From Streptomyces sp. I6 (GTDB taxonomy: Bacteria; Actinomycetota; Actinomycetes; Streptomycetales; Streptomycetaceae): a stretch of 64,000 nt of DNA. Location of the stretch: NCBI GenBank assembly GCA_003725745.1, contig RHDP01000001.1:4472501-4536500 (forward strand), in the 5' to 3' direction. A program made the position numbers and the translations under genes. The notes under the pieces were generated by a model. It was not told where the DNA came from, did not search any database, and was given only the letters and a program-made list of their open reading frames with translations. Shown here piece by piece: positions 42,302 to 52,243 of the stretch. Position 1 is the stretch's first letter. Each line of letters begins with the position of its first letter.

Positions 42302-43480
42302 GTGTCGCTGCCACCCCTGGTCGAGCCGGCCGCCGAGCTCACCGTAGACGAGGTCCGCAGGTACTCCCGCCACCTGATCATCCCTGACGTCGGGATGGAC
42401 GGGCAGAAGCGGCTGAAGAACGCAAGGGTGCTCTGTGTGGGTGCCGGTGGTCTCGGCTCGCCGGCGCTGATGTACCTGGCGGCGGCCGGTGTCGGCACGC
42501 TCGGCATCGTGGAGTTCGACGAGGTCGACGAGTCGAACCTGCAGCGCCAGATCATCCACAGCCAGTCGGACATCGGCCGCTCCAAGGCCGAGTCCGCCCG
42601 GGACAGCGTCAAGGGCATCAACCCGTACGTGAACGTGGTCCTCCACGAGGAGCGGCTCGAGGCCGACAACGTGATGGACATCTTCGGCCAGTACGACCTC
42701 ATCGTCGACGGCACGGACAACTTCGCCACCCGGTACCTGGTGAACGACGCCTGCGTGCTGCTCGGCAAGCCGTACGTGTGGGGGTCGATCTACCGCTTCG
42801 ACGGCCAGGCCTCGGTGTTCTGGTCCGAGCACGGCCCCTGCTACCGCTGCCTCTACCCGGAGCCCCCGCCGCCCGGCATGGTGCCTTCCTGCGCCGAGGG
42901 CGGCGTGCTGGGCGTGCTCTGCGCCTCCATCGGCTCCATCCAGGTCAACGAGGCCATCAAGCTGCTCGCCGGTATCGGGGAGCCGCTGGTCGGCCGACTG
43001 ATGATCTATGACGCACTGGAGATGCAGTACCGCCAGGTGAAGGTCCGCAAGGACCCCAACTGCGCGGTCTGCGGCGAGAACCCCACCGTCACCGAGCTCA
43101 TCGACTACGAGGCGTTCTGCGGCGTCGTCTCCGAGGAGGCGCAGGAGGCGGCGCTCGGTTCCACGATCACTCCGAAGCAGCTCAAGGAGTGGATCGACGA
43201 CGGCGAGAACATCGACATCATCGACGTCCGTGAGCCGAACGAGTACGAGATCGTCTCGATCCCCGGGGCACGCCTGATCCCGAAGAACGAGTTCCTGATG
43301 GGCGGCGCCCTCCAGGACCTGCCGCAGGACAAGAAGATCGTCCTGCACTGCAAGACGGGCGTCCGCAGTGCGGAAGTCCTCGCGGTCCTCAAGTCGGCCG
43401 GCTTCGCCGACGCCGTGCACGTCGGCGGAGGCGTGATCGGCTGGGTCAACCAGGTCGAGCCGGAGAAGCCGGTCTACTAG
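42302..43480 (+). CDS. moeZ: Adenylyltransferase/sulfurtransferase MoeZ (ThiF-rhodanese fusion)
   Basis: A 392-residue two-domain enzyme. The E1-like ThiF/MoeB domain has the ATP loop GAGGLGSPALMYLAAAG, the DGTDNF motif, and the zinc cysteines CYRCLYP and CAVCGENP. The rhodanese domain (about residues 290-392) has the active-site cysteine in LHCKTGVRSAEV. It adenylates and then thiocarboxylates small sulfur-carrier proteins for molybdopterin, thioamide or siderophore pathways. The Rv3206c homologue is likewise near adnAB. GTG 42302 with GGAG upstream. It lies 66 bases after the spherulin-4 gene but is probably independent. Confidence 0.93.
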   Translation: MSLPPLVEPAAELTVDEVRRYSRHLIIPDVGMDGQKRLKNARVLCVGAGGLGSPALMYLAAAGVGTLGIVEFDEVDESNLQRQIIHSQSDIGRSKAESARDSVKGINPYVNVVLHEERLEADNVMDIFGQYDLIVDGTDNFATRYLVNDACVLLGKPYVWGSIYRFDGQASVFWSEHGPCYRCLYPEPPPPGMVPSCAEGGVLGVLCASIGSIQVNEAIKLLAGIGEPLVGRLMIYDALEMQYRQVKVRKDPNCAVCGENPTVTELIDYEAFCGVVSEEAQEAALGSTITPKQLKEWIDDGENIDIIDVREPNEYEIVSIPGARLIPKNEFLMGGALQDLPQDKKIVLHCKTGVRSAEVLAVLKSAGFADAVHVGGGVIGWVNQVEPEKPVY

Positions 43481-43491
43481 AGCGGGCATCC

Positions 43492-43520
43492 AGGGGGCCG
43501 GCCGTCGAGGGCGGCCCCCT
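43492..43520 (+). terminator. Terminator of moeZ
   Basis: A 9-bp perfect G/C stem (43492-43500 with 43512-43520) with an 11-base loop, 12 bases after the stop. Confidence 0.6.
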
Positions 43521-43594
43521 CGGCGCGCCCGGCCCCATTGCCTTTGTCGCCGTGCCGGGCGTCGCGACGGGGTGAACTGCCTGACCAAGCAATA

Positions 43595-45136
43595 CTAGCC
43601 GCAGGTCACGCCATCCTCGGGAACCTCGCCCTCCAGTAGGTAGCCGTCGACGATGCCCGTCACGCATCCGTTCGACGGGGTGTACCCGCCATGGCCCTCG
43701 CCCTTGTTGGTGAGCAGGATGCCGACGTCCTCGCCCAGTTCGTCCGCCATCCGCCGGGCCCCTTCATAGGGGGTCGCCGGGTCGCCGGTCGTGCCCACGA
43801 GCAGGATCGGGGCCGCGCCCTTCGCGCCGGTCTCGGGAGTCTCGTCCTTCCCGGGGACCGGCCAGTCGGCACACCATCCCGCCGTGTCCCAGGCCAGGAA
43901 CGGGCCGAACACCGGGGATATCCGCTCGAACTCGGGCAGCAGAGCCTTCGCCTCGGCGGGGGTCGGGCGCTGTGCGTCGTCCACGCACGATATCGCCCGC
44001 TGCGAGTGACTCTGTGTACCGTAACTGCCGTCCGGCTCGCGGTCGTTGTAGGAGTCGGCAAGGGCCAGCAGCTTCGCTCCGCGGCCCCGGTTCTCCGCCT
44101 CGTCGAGGGCTGCCGTCAGATCGGGCCACATGCTCTCGGAGTAGAGGGGCAGCACGATTCCGGTGAGTGCCAGGCTCTGGTTCAGCTCGCGGCCGTCGCC
44201 CGCCGGCAGCGGCTCCTTGTCGATCCGCGCCAGCAGCGCCGCTATCCGGGCCGTGCCCCGCTGAGGGTCCTCGCCCCTGCTGGTGAGGTAGTTGTCCAGG
44301 GCGCGCTGGAATCCGGTGGTCTGGTTGCGGGCGTGCCCCACCGTGTCCGCCGTCGGGTCGACCACGGCGTCCAGCACCATCCTTCCCACGTTCCCCGGGA
44401 AGAGATGGGCGTATGTGCCACCGAGTTGGGTGCCGTACGAGATGCCGAAGTAGTTGAGCCTGCGGTCGCCCAGGACATGGCGGAGGAGATCCATGTCCCG
44501 CGCGGCGTTCGCCGTGCCGACATGGGCGAGGAGCTCTCCGGCACGGCGCTCGCAGCCCTTGCCGAAGTCCCTGGCGTCCGCGAAGTAGGCCGCCTCTTCC
44601 GCTGCCGTGTCGGGGGTCAGGTCGACGCGGTCGGCGGCCGCCTCCATGCCCTTGTCGTCGCGGCAGACCACGCCCGAACTCGCCGACACCCCACGCGGAT
44701 CGAACCCCACCAGGTCGTAGCGCGAGTTGAGCTTCTCGTACTCCGCGGCCGCCCGGGGCAGCAGGCCGACACCGGAGACTCCGGGGCCGCCGAAGTTGAA
44801 CAGCAGCGAGCCGAGCCGCCCGCCGTCGCCCCGGGCCGGGCGGCGGACCAGCGCGATGGAGATCGTCTTGCCGTCCGGCGCGCCGTAGTCGAGCGGGACC
44901 TTCACCGAGGCGCAGGTCCAGCCCTCCGCACCCGCGCAGGGGGTCCACCGGGGCCGCTGGTTCGCGAGCGAGCCGGGGAGCCCCTCGGCCGCGTCGCCCG
45001 GCTTCACCGGGACGGACGCCGCGGGGCGGCCCTTGCCGTCCGCGCCCGCGCCACCTCCCGCGTCACAGGCGACCACCGCCCCGCCTGCCAACGCCAGCGC
45101 CACCGCCGCCGCGGCCGGTCCCGTACGCAAAGACAT
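43595..45136 (-). CDS. TAP-like alpha/beta hydrolase lipoprotein (peptidase S33 type)
   Basis: A 513-residue exported hydrolase. The lipobox VVAC puts the lipid cysteine at residue 24. The family signatures are FNFGGPGVSG, DLVGFDPRGVSAS, the nucleophile elbow YFGISYGTQLGG (Ser), and the C-terminal TAP-like domain with TGDPATPYEGARRMA (Asp) and GEGHGGY (His). Such enzymes, for example tripeptidyl aminopeptidase, remove short peptides from secreted proteins or break esters. It is the upstream partner of a second, similar gene; both are on the minus strand with ~110 bp between, evidence of gene duplication. Start ATG 45136. Confidence 0.88.
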   Translation of the reverse strand: MSLRTGPAAAAVALALAGGAVVACDAGGGAGADGKGRPAASVPVKPGDAAEGLPGSLANQRPRWTPCAGAEGWTCASVKVPLDYGAPDGKTISIALVRRPARGDGGRLGSLLFNFGGPGVSGVGLLPRAAAEYEKLNSRYDLVGFDPRGVSASSGVVCRDDKGMEAAADRVDLTPDTAAEEAAYFADARDFGKGCERRAGELLAHVGTANAARDMDLLRHVLGDRRLNYFGISYGTQLGGTYAHLFPGNVGRMVLDAVVDPTADTVGHARNQTTGFQRALDNYLTSRGEDPQRGTARIAALLARIDKEPLPAGDGRELNQSLALTGIVLPLYSESMWPDLTAALDEAENRGRGAKLLALADSYNDREPDGSYGTQSHSQRAISCVDDAQRPTPAEAKALLPEFERISPVFGPFLAWDTAGWCADWPVPGKDETPETGAKGAAPILLVGTTGDPATPYEGARRMADELGEDVGILLTNKGEGHGGYTPSNGCVTGIVDGYLLEGEVPEDGVTCG

Positions 45137-45247
45137 CCGTGCCCCCCGTGCATCTCCCGATCCGTTCCACCTGCTGCGCCATCCTAGGTGCCGTCACTGA
45201 CAGTGACCGTGGATGCCGTCCGCGGACGCGGCCCGGCCAGCCGGCCG

Positions 45248-46995
45248 TCAGCGGCAGACGGTCCCGGATGCCGGTACCTTCCCGTTCAGCAGGTACCGGT
45301 CCACCGCCTCCGCCACGCACTTGTTGCCGCTGTTGTAGGCACCGTGGCCCTCGCCCTCGTACGTCAGCTCGACCCCGACCCCCTCGCCGAGCGCCTCGGC
45401 CATGGCCCTGGCGCCCTCATACGGGGTCGCCGGGTCACCGGTGTTGCCGATGACGACGATCGGGGCGGCGCCGGGCGCGCTGACGTCGGGCGTCTCCCAC
45501 TGCCCCGGCACCGGCCAGTGCTTGCAGCCCATCAGGCCCCAGCCGAGATAGTCGCCGAAGACCGGCGATGCCTTGCGGAACTCGGGGAGCCGCGCCTTGG
45601 TCTGGTCCAGGGAGTACCGCTCCTTGAAGTCGACGCAGTTGATCGCGGCGTTGGCCGCCTGGAGATTGCTGTACTGCCCCTCCCTGTTGCGTCCGTTCAT
45701 CGCGTCGGACAGTGCGAGCAGCAGGGAGCCGTCACCGCCGTCCGCCTCGTCGAGCCCCTGCTCCAGCAGCGGCCAGTACTCCTTGGAGTACAGGGCCTGG
45801 GCGATGCCGTTGGTCGCCTGGGTCTGGGTGAGCTCGCGGTCGCCGATGCCGGGGATCGGCTGCTTCTCCAGCCGGTTCTGGAGGTCGATGACGAACTGCT
45901 GGATCTCCTCGGGGGTGCTGCCCGGCAGCTGGCAGGCGTCTCCACGCGCGACGCAGTCCTCGGCGAAGTTGGTGAACGCCAGCTGGAAGCCCCTGGCCTG
46001 GCCCAGCGAGCCCTCCACCGCGGTGCTGGTCGGGTCGACGACGGCGTCGAACACCGCCCGTCCGACGTTCTTCGGGAAGAGGTGGGCGTAGACGCCGCCG
46101 AGTTCGGTTCCGTAGGAGATGCCGAAGTAGTGGAGCTTGTCGTCACCGAGGACCCGGCGCATCAGATCCATGTCCCGCGCGGCGTTGGTGGTGCCGACGT
46201 AGGGCAGGTCCGGCCCCGAGTTCTCCTCGCAGGCGGAGCCGTACCGGCTCAGATTCTCGCTGTACGCCTTCTCCTCGGCGCTGTCGTCCGGGGTGGCGTC
46301 CTGGGCGTAGTACTCGTCCAGCTCCTTGTCGTCGAGGCACTCGACGGGCTGGCTGCGGCCGACCCCCGCGGGTCGAAGCTCACCAGGTCGTAGCGGGCGC
46401 GCAGCCGCTCGAAGTCCGCGGCCGCCGCGGGCAGGGTGCTGACCCCCGAGCCGCCGGGGCCGCCGAAGTTGAAGATGAGCGAACCGATCCGGTGTGCCTG
46501 GTCGCGGGCCTTCGCCCGGATGAGGGCCAGTTCGATGGTCTCGCCGTCGGGCTTCGCCCAGTCGCGCGGCACCTCCATGAAGGAGCACTCCCACGTGGTG
46601 CCGCCGGGCAGCGGCGAGGGCGCGGTGCCGCCGCCCTCGGCCTCCGAGGGGGCGGGGCACGGCCTCCAGTCGAGGTTCTGGCCGGCGAGATCCCGGTCAC
46701 GCTGTTCCCCGTTCCCGCCTTCGCCGTCATCGTCCGAGCAGCCGGCGGTGACCAGGAGCGTGGTGGCGATGCCGGCGGCGAGAAGGGTCCCGGCGCGCCG
46801 CGCGGCACCGCCGCGGCGTCCGGGGCCCCCGGTGAGAGTGGTGCCGGGCGCCTCCTGCGCGGCGCCGTCCCGGCGCGGGGCGGCAGCGTACCGGTGCGGG
46901 CCGGACGCCTCCGAAGGGCCGGGGGCGTCGGTGTCCCGACCGTCGCCGCCGGGTTCGGGGCCGGCGCCGGGACGGCCGGTGGGGGAGGTCGGCAT
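45248..46995 (-). CDS. TAP-like alpha/beta hydrolase lipoprotein, frameshifted paralogue
   Basis: The frame from ATG 46995 gives a long disordered cytosolic start, a membrane/lipobox segment (LLAAGIATTLLVTAGC), and the family signatures up to YDLVSFDPRG. There it breaks. One extra base in the C-run at 46363-46367 restores FDPRGVGRSQPVECL, and the second frame continues to FGISYGTELGG (nucleophile Ser), TGDPATPYEGARAMA and GEGHGAY. The corrected protein has about 582 residues. It is a paralogue of the next gene (43595-45136). It is probably intact in the living strain. Confidence 0.82.
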
Positions 46996-47377
46996 GACCC
47001 CATCCTGCGGCCCAGCGAGGCGCTCCGCCTGTCGGCGGCGGCCCGCCGGGGCCGGGCGGGCGGCACCCCGGCCCACCGGAGGGCCCGGGGGCCGGCCCTC
47101 CGGCTCCGGCGAGCCGGGGCCGGACGCGGGATCCCGGCAGCCCTACGCTCTCTGGACCTACCGGTGTATGCCCGGTCAGCCGGTCAGCCGGTCAGCCGGT
47201 GGAACCGCAGCTCCCGGGGCCGTCCCCGGTGTGCAGTGGCCTGCCGGCCACTCCCGGAGAGGACCACCGGCAGGCGAGGCTCGGCCACCCAGCCCGGCCA
47301 GGGAACGCCCCCGGCCGGGTCCGGCGCGGGGGCCGGCTGGGCTCCCACGACGCCGGCCACCCGGACGGAGACCCCGG
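46996..47377. other. Gene-free 382-bp gap
   Basis: No supported gene. An 8-bp direct repeat, CCGGTCAG, occurs three times plus a partial copy at 47172-47200. The rest is high-GC and without clear structure. Confidence 0.5.
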
Positions 47378-48247
47378 TCACCAGGACTGATAGGACGAGG
47401 GGTGCTGTCCGGAGGGCGGGTAGGTCGACGGGTGCTGTCCCGGCTGCTGCGCCGGGGTGCCTGTGCCGGTGCCGTGCGGTGCGGAGGCCGGCCGGTCCCA
47501 GCCGTCGCTGTCGCTGTCGCCCAGCATCATGTCGGGGTCGAACATGACGATCACGGCCGCGACCAGGAGCGCGGCGAGCGGTCCGGCGAGCATGAGCAGG
47601 AGAAAGCCCATCAGGCCCGTCGGTGACTGCGAGGCGACGGTCTGGCCGTCGAGGTGGACGGAGACCGCGGCCATGCCGGTGTAGTGCATGCCGGTCACGG
47701 CCACTCCCATGACCAGGCTCGCGCCCAGGCTCGCCCACAGTCCGTGGATGGAGACCGCCGCCCACAGCGCCGCGGTGGCGGCCACGACGGCGATCACGAC
47801 CGACAGCACCACGGTGAGAGTGTCGTAGTGGAGGGCGCCGGCGGTGTGCATCGCGGACATACCGAGGTAGTGCATGGCCGCCACACCGAGTCCGGTGATC
47901 GTGCCCGCCACGGCCAGGTTCACCGGTGAGCCGCCCCGGTAGCCGACGAGGAACACGCCGACGGCGACGACCGCGATGGCCACCGCCAGGCTGAGCAGCG
48001 TTCTCGTGGTGTCGTAGCTGACCAGCGCCCCCTGGATGCTGAAGCCGATCATGGCGATGAAGTGCATGGTCCATATGCCGCAACCGATCGACACGGCGCC
48101 CAGTGCCAGCCATCTGGCTCGGCCGTGCGGTCGCCGCAGCGAGCGTGTCGTGCACCGGAGCCCCAGCGCCGCGCCGAGACATGCCATCAGATAAGCGGAG
48201 ACGGGGGTTATCGCGCCGTAGTGGAAGTTGGAGATCGTGGCGTTCAT
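47378..48247 (-). CDS. MHYT-domain membrane sensor protein
   Basis: A 289-residue protein with seven membrane helices of the MHYT family. The three conserved motif copies are WTMHFIAM, AAMHYLGMSAMHTAG and GMHYTGMA. MHYT domains are thought to bind copper and sense O2, CO or NO. This one has no attached GGDEF, kinase or other output domain; the last ~55 residues are a disordered tail with PGQHPSTYPP/SGQHPSSYQ repeats. It may therefore work with a separate partner. ATG 48247 has GGGGAGGA upstream. Confidence 0.88.
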   Translation of the reverse strand: MNATISNFHYGAITPVSAYLMACLGAALGLRCTTRSLRRPHGRARWLALGAVSIGCGIWTMHFIAMIGFSIQGALVSYDTTRTLLSLAVAIAVVAVGVFLVGYRGGSPVNLAVAGTITGLGVAAMHYLGMSAMHTAGALHYDTLTVVLSVVIAVVAATAALWAAVSIHGLWASLGASLVMGVAVTGMHYTGMAAVSVHLDGQTVASQSPTGLMGFLLLMLAGPLAALLVAAVIVMFDPDMMLGDSDSDGWDRPASAPHGTGTGTPAQQPGQHPSTYPPSGQHPSSYQSW

Positions 48248-49095
48248 TCAGGGTCCTCCCCATATCTGTGACGGCGGAATGCGGATGACAGGCGGATGCA
48301 TGTGACGGCGGGAAGCGTGTGACGCGCGGTGTATGGGGCGGCGGGCGGCACCGCTGCTGCGGTGTGCCGGCACGACGGTGCGGCGTGTGCTCCCGCCGGA
48401 CCCCGACGGGGCCGGGTCCGGCCGCGGGTGGGAGAAGGGCGCGTGGGCCTCCGGTCGGAGAGCCGCAGCGGCTGCGGATCGATCGCCAGGTCCTCCACCA
48501 AGGTGTTCGCGTCGGCTCGACCGGTGATGCCGAACCCCACACAAAGTCGCGCCAGGGAAGGCGGAAAAGAGTCAAAGGGCGATCAGATTCCGCCATCTGG
48601 CCGAGTTGCGAGCTATTCAAGCACAGGATGTGCACACCTCCTCCTCGTTCGGTCATCACTTAACCGAACTGAGAGGGTCGGCCGTGCCGGGTGTGCGGGT
48701 GCGAGGAGAGCCCCGCGTGGCTGCCGCAGTCGGCACCTCCCCGTTCCGGCCGCCGGCCGGGGCTGCGAGAACGGCCGCGGTCTTCCGCCGAGAGCCAGAC
48801 GCCGTCGCGCTCCCGGCGTTCCCGGGTCCGGCGCGGCGGCCGGGAGCCGCGCCGGACCGGGGACTGCTGCGTGATCCGGCGGCCGGAGTGGTGTCCGACG
48901 GCGCGCCGGATCCGCTACGGCCGCGAACGCGGCGGCACGGGTCCGGCGGCGGAGGCCGCTCGGCATTCGCCCCAGCCGAGCCGTACCGAGCGCCGTGGGG
49001 TCAGGCCGCGTGGGGTCAGGCCGCGCGGGCACGCACGTCCCGGCCGCTTCGCGCGGCCCTGCGGGCGCCCGGCGGAATCGGTCATCCGGGGCTCG
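48248..49095. other. Gene-free 848-bp region between MHYT and flippase-like genes
   Basis: I see no supportable gene on either strand. At 48600-48660 the base composition drops. On the minus strand a GAGGAGGAG run (about 48648-48640) looks like a ribosome site, but no initiation codon with a sensible protein follows, so this may be an untranslated leader of the MHYT gene. It also contains a minus-strand TTGACT hexamer near 48573. A small unannotated RNA is possible but not demonstrated. Confidence 0.4.
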
Positions 49096-52082
49096 TCAGA
49101 GCGCGCCCTTCCGGGTGAGGTGGTTGAACGACAACCACCCCGGCAGCACCGGAAGCCAGAGAGTCAGCAGCCGGTACAGCAGCACGGCCGGCGCCGCGAC
49201 CTCCGGCGGCAGCCCCACGGCGATGAGCCCCAGGGTCAGCGCGCCTTCCACGGCGCCCACACCGCCGGGCGTCGGGGCAGCCGACCCCAGGGCGTTGCCG
49301 GCCAGGAAGACGACGGCGATGCTGGCGTAGCTGAGCTGCTGGTCGCCGTTGTCGAAGGCCCGGATGGAGGCGTCCAGGCACATCACGAAGGAGCCGGTGA
49401 GCAGCAGCATGCCGCCGATTCCGGTGATCAGCTTCCCCGGCCGCTGGAGCACGTCCAGCATGCGCGGGACGACCCCGGCGAACAGGGACCGCAGCCGGGT
49501 CGCCACGAACTTCCGGAGGAAGGGGATCGCGGTCACCACCAGCACCAGCACCGCGACCGTCAGCAGTCCCGCGATGACGGTCCTCGACGGCGTCAGTGAC
49601 GACGTCTTCTCCGTGCCGGTGAGGTAGCCGAAGGCGAGCAGCAGCAGGATGTGCGCGCCGAGACCGAAGAGCTGCGAGGCGCCGACGCTCGCCACGGCGA
49701 GCCCGGGCCGGACCCCGGAGCGCTGCAGGAAGCGGGTGTTCAGCGCGACACCGCCGACGGCCGCCGGTGCGACGATCTTCACGAAGGAGCCGGCGACCTG
49801 CGCGACGACCGTCCGCGGGAACGGCACCCGCTCCGGCACGAAGCCCAGCAGGCTCATCGCGGCCGCCATGTAGCTGAGCGCCGAGAACAGCACCGCTGCG
49901 GCGACCCAGCCCCAGTGGGCCTGGCTGACCACGGTGAGGTCGGTCCGGGTGAGCTGCGACAGCAGGAAGTAGGCGGCGATCGCCCCGGCGATCAGACTGA
50001 CCAGTGTGCGCGGCCGGATCCGCTCCAGCCGGGCGGGCTCCACCGGCGCCTGCGGACGGATCAGCAGCACCTGGTGGCGGATCTGGGCGAGCAGGTCCTC
50101 CTCGCGTGCCTCGTCCAGCGCCTCGCCCATGGCCCGCTTCTCGGCCTGCTTCTCGGCGCGCAGCGATCTGCGGGCGGCCTTCCTGTCGTCCTCCGCCCCG
50201 TGGGTGCCCTGCTCGGCCCTTTCCCGCCGGGCCGACTCGGCCGCGGCCAGCACCGCCTCCCGCTCGCGCTGCGCCCGCTCCCGGGCCAGGCGGCGCAGCG
50301 TCGCCCGGGTGGAACGGCTGAGCGCGATGGGCTGGAGCAGCGGCAGACAGTCCGCGACCCCGTCCGGCCCCAGCACCTCGACGGCCGCGGCGACCGCGCG
50401 TTCGGCTCCCACCCGCAGACCGAGCGTCGTCAGCAGCTGCGCGATGTCCATGCGCAGTACCACGTCGCCCGCCGCGATCTCACCGCCGCGCAGGTCGGTC
50501 AGCACCACCCTGCCGGAACGATCCACCAGAATCGCGTCGCCGGTGAGTCTGCGGTGCGCGATACGGCGCGACTGCAGCGCCCGTACCTGCCGGAACGCGC
50601 CGTGGACCACCTTGTCGGTGATCTCCCCGTCCGCCAGGGAGTCCAGCGAGCGGCCGCCGAGGTGCTCGTACACCAGCATGACGGCGTCCGGGCCCAGCTC
50701 GGACGTGGCGATCAGCCGGGGCGCGTTGGCACCGGCGGCGATGGCGGCGTAGGCGAGCAGTGCCTCCTGCTCCAGGGCCTGCCGCAACGACTGGTTGGAG
50801 CGGCGGGTGGTGATGCCCCGCAGCGTCAGCCGGCGCCACACCCGGTAGAAGTAGCCGTGCGCCTGCTGCTCGCGGTCGACGACGGTCACGTCGAGCGGCG
50901 GGCCGTCCTCCAGGGTGACGAGGTACCGCCGGCCCCGGTCGCCCTGGTCGGCGTAGTCCGGTGCGTCCTCGGCGCGCATGGCCGTCACCGGGCGGAAGCC
51001 GACGTGCCGCAGGCCGGCCAGAAGTGTCTGGCCGGTCGGCCGCACGTTCGGGGAGCCGACGGCGTACAGCGTCCCGTACGCGACGGTCCAGCCGATCAGC
51101 ACGGTCAGGACGATCGAGAACGGTGTGGTGTAGCCGGCGACGAGCATCGCGAAGGCGTCGAGCAGCAGCACACCCCACAGCGCGACGCGCCAGCGCGGCC
51201 TGCGCGCCATGCCGACCGCCGTCATATAGGCGATCACGGGTGCGAGGTAGCCGTGGACCGGGTCGGTGAGCCCGCCGCCCGAGGCGGGCTGGGTCAGTGC
51301 GTCCTGGATCTGGGCCGGGGCGGCCTTGGCGACCCAGAGGTCGGTGGCGAGCGTCACACCGTGCGCGAGGACGGCCGCGAGCACACCGTCGGCGATCCGC
51401 AGTCCGTCCCGTTTGATCAGCCGCTCGATCGCGAAGGCGACGGGGACGAGCAGCACCGCGATGCTCGACATCAGCCCGGCGAGTTTCACCAGCAGGTCGG
51501 GGGCCTGGCCGGTGCCCTTGGAGATGTCCGACTCGAGGCCGGTGGTGGTCCCGTGGGCGAAGGCGGCGACACCCAGGACGACGGCGATCGCCAGGATGCC
51601 CGCCAGCAGCCGCGTCAGGTCGGAGGGGCGGTGGACGCGCGCGGGCAGCAGGGGCTCGTCGCCGGAGAGGCGGTCGATGTGGGCCACGTCGTCGTCGCCG
51701 GCCGTGCGCCGGCGTTCGTGTTCCGGCGCCCGGCGCCCGGACTCGGCCGGAGGGCGGGCCGACGCGGCGGGCCGGCCGGGTTCCGCGGAGCCGTCGGCCG
51801 GGGTGGAGCCCGGGGAGGAGGCCCCGGGGGTGCGGTGCCGGGGTCGGAGGGGGTGTCCCTCCGGTTCGGTTCGGGATCCCGGTCCCCGGCGGGGTCCTGG
51901 GCGTGGCCCCGGTGCGGTTCGGCGGGCCCGGGGTGCGGTTCGGCGGGTCCGGGGTGCGGTTCGGCGGGTCCGGGGTGCGACTCGGGTCCGGGGCGCGACT
52001 CGGGGCCGGAGGTGCTCGCCGCCGTGGGAGGCTGCACGCCCAGCTCCTTCGTCGTGTCGGTCTCTTCTTGATCTCGTATCAC
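49096..52082 (-). CDS. Kinase-like plus flippase-like (LPG-synthase TM) membrane protein, frameshifted near the N-terminus
   Basis: The gene starts at GTG 52082 (IRDQEETDTTKELGV) with a disordered, repeat-rich tail. The frame shifts between about 51830 and 51865, and the second frame reads HIDRLSGDEPLLPARVHRPS and onward to the stop. It has several N-terminal helices and then a cytosolic protein-kinase-like domain (YEHLGGRSLDSL, RIAHRRLTGDAILVD, VVLTDLRGGEI). The kinase HxD aspartate is replaced by Arg and the metal Asn is absent, so it is probably a pseudokinase. The C-terminal third has ~8 helices of the lysylphosphatidylglycerol-synthetase/flippase-like family. It may move or modify a lipid-linked substrate. 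The corrected length is about 996 residues. Confidence 0.75.
51911..52009. repeat. 21-bp tandem repeats in the flippase-like gene
   Basis: Three 21-bp units (51911-51931, 51932-51952, 51953-51973) of GGTGCGGTTCGGCGGGYCCGG, followed by two 18-bp relatives to 52009. They encode the HPGPAEP-type repeats of the disordered tail. Confidence 0.85.
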
Positions 52083-52243
52083 CAGTCACCGCCCGGACGA
52101 TGGTGGCATGGCGAACCGACACCGGGTGGCATCAGGGTGCGACGCGAAGGCGCGTGCTGTGCCGGCTGCCCCTGTTTCGCTTGGTATAGGCAATATGCCG
52201 CGATCCCCGCACGCTGTCGGTGGCATGGGGCAGGATGGGCCGG

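Noticed and set aside
47184-48659. A 491-residue minus-strand frame over the MHYT gene and its leader
   Set aside because: It overlaps a seven-helix MHYT protein in another frame that has all three family motifs. The first ~70 codons have no recognisable domain; I considered and rejected a WhiB-like small protein because the Cys pattern is absent.
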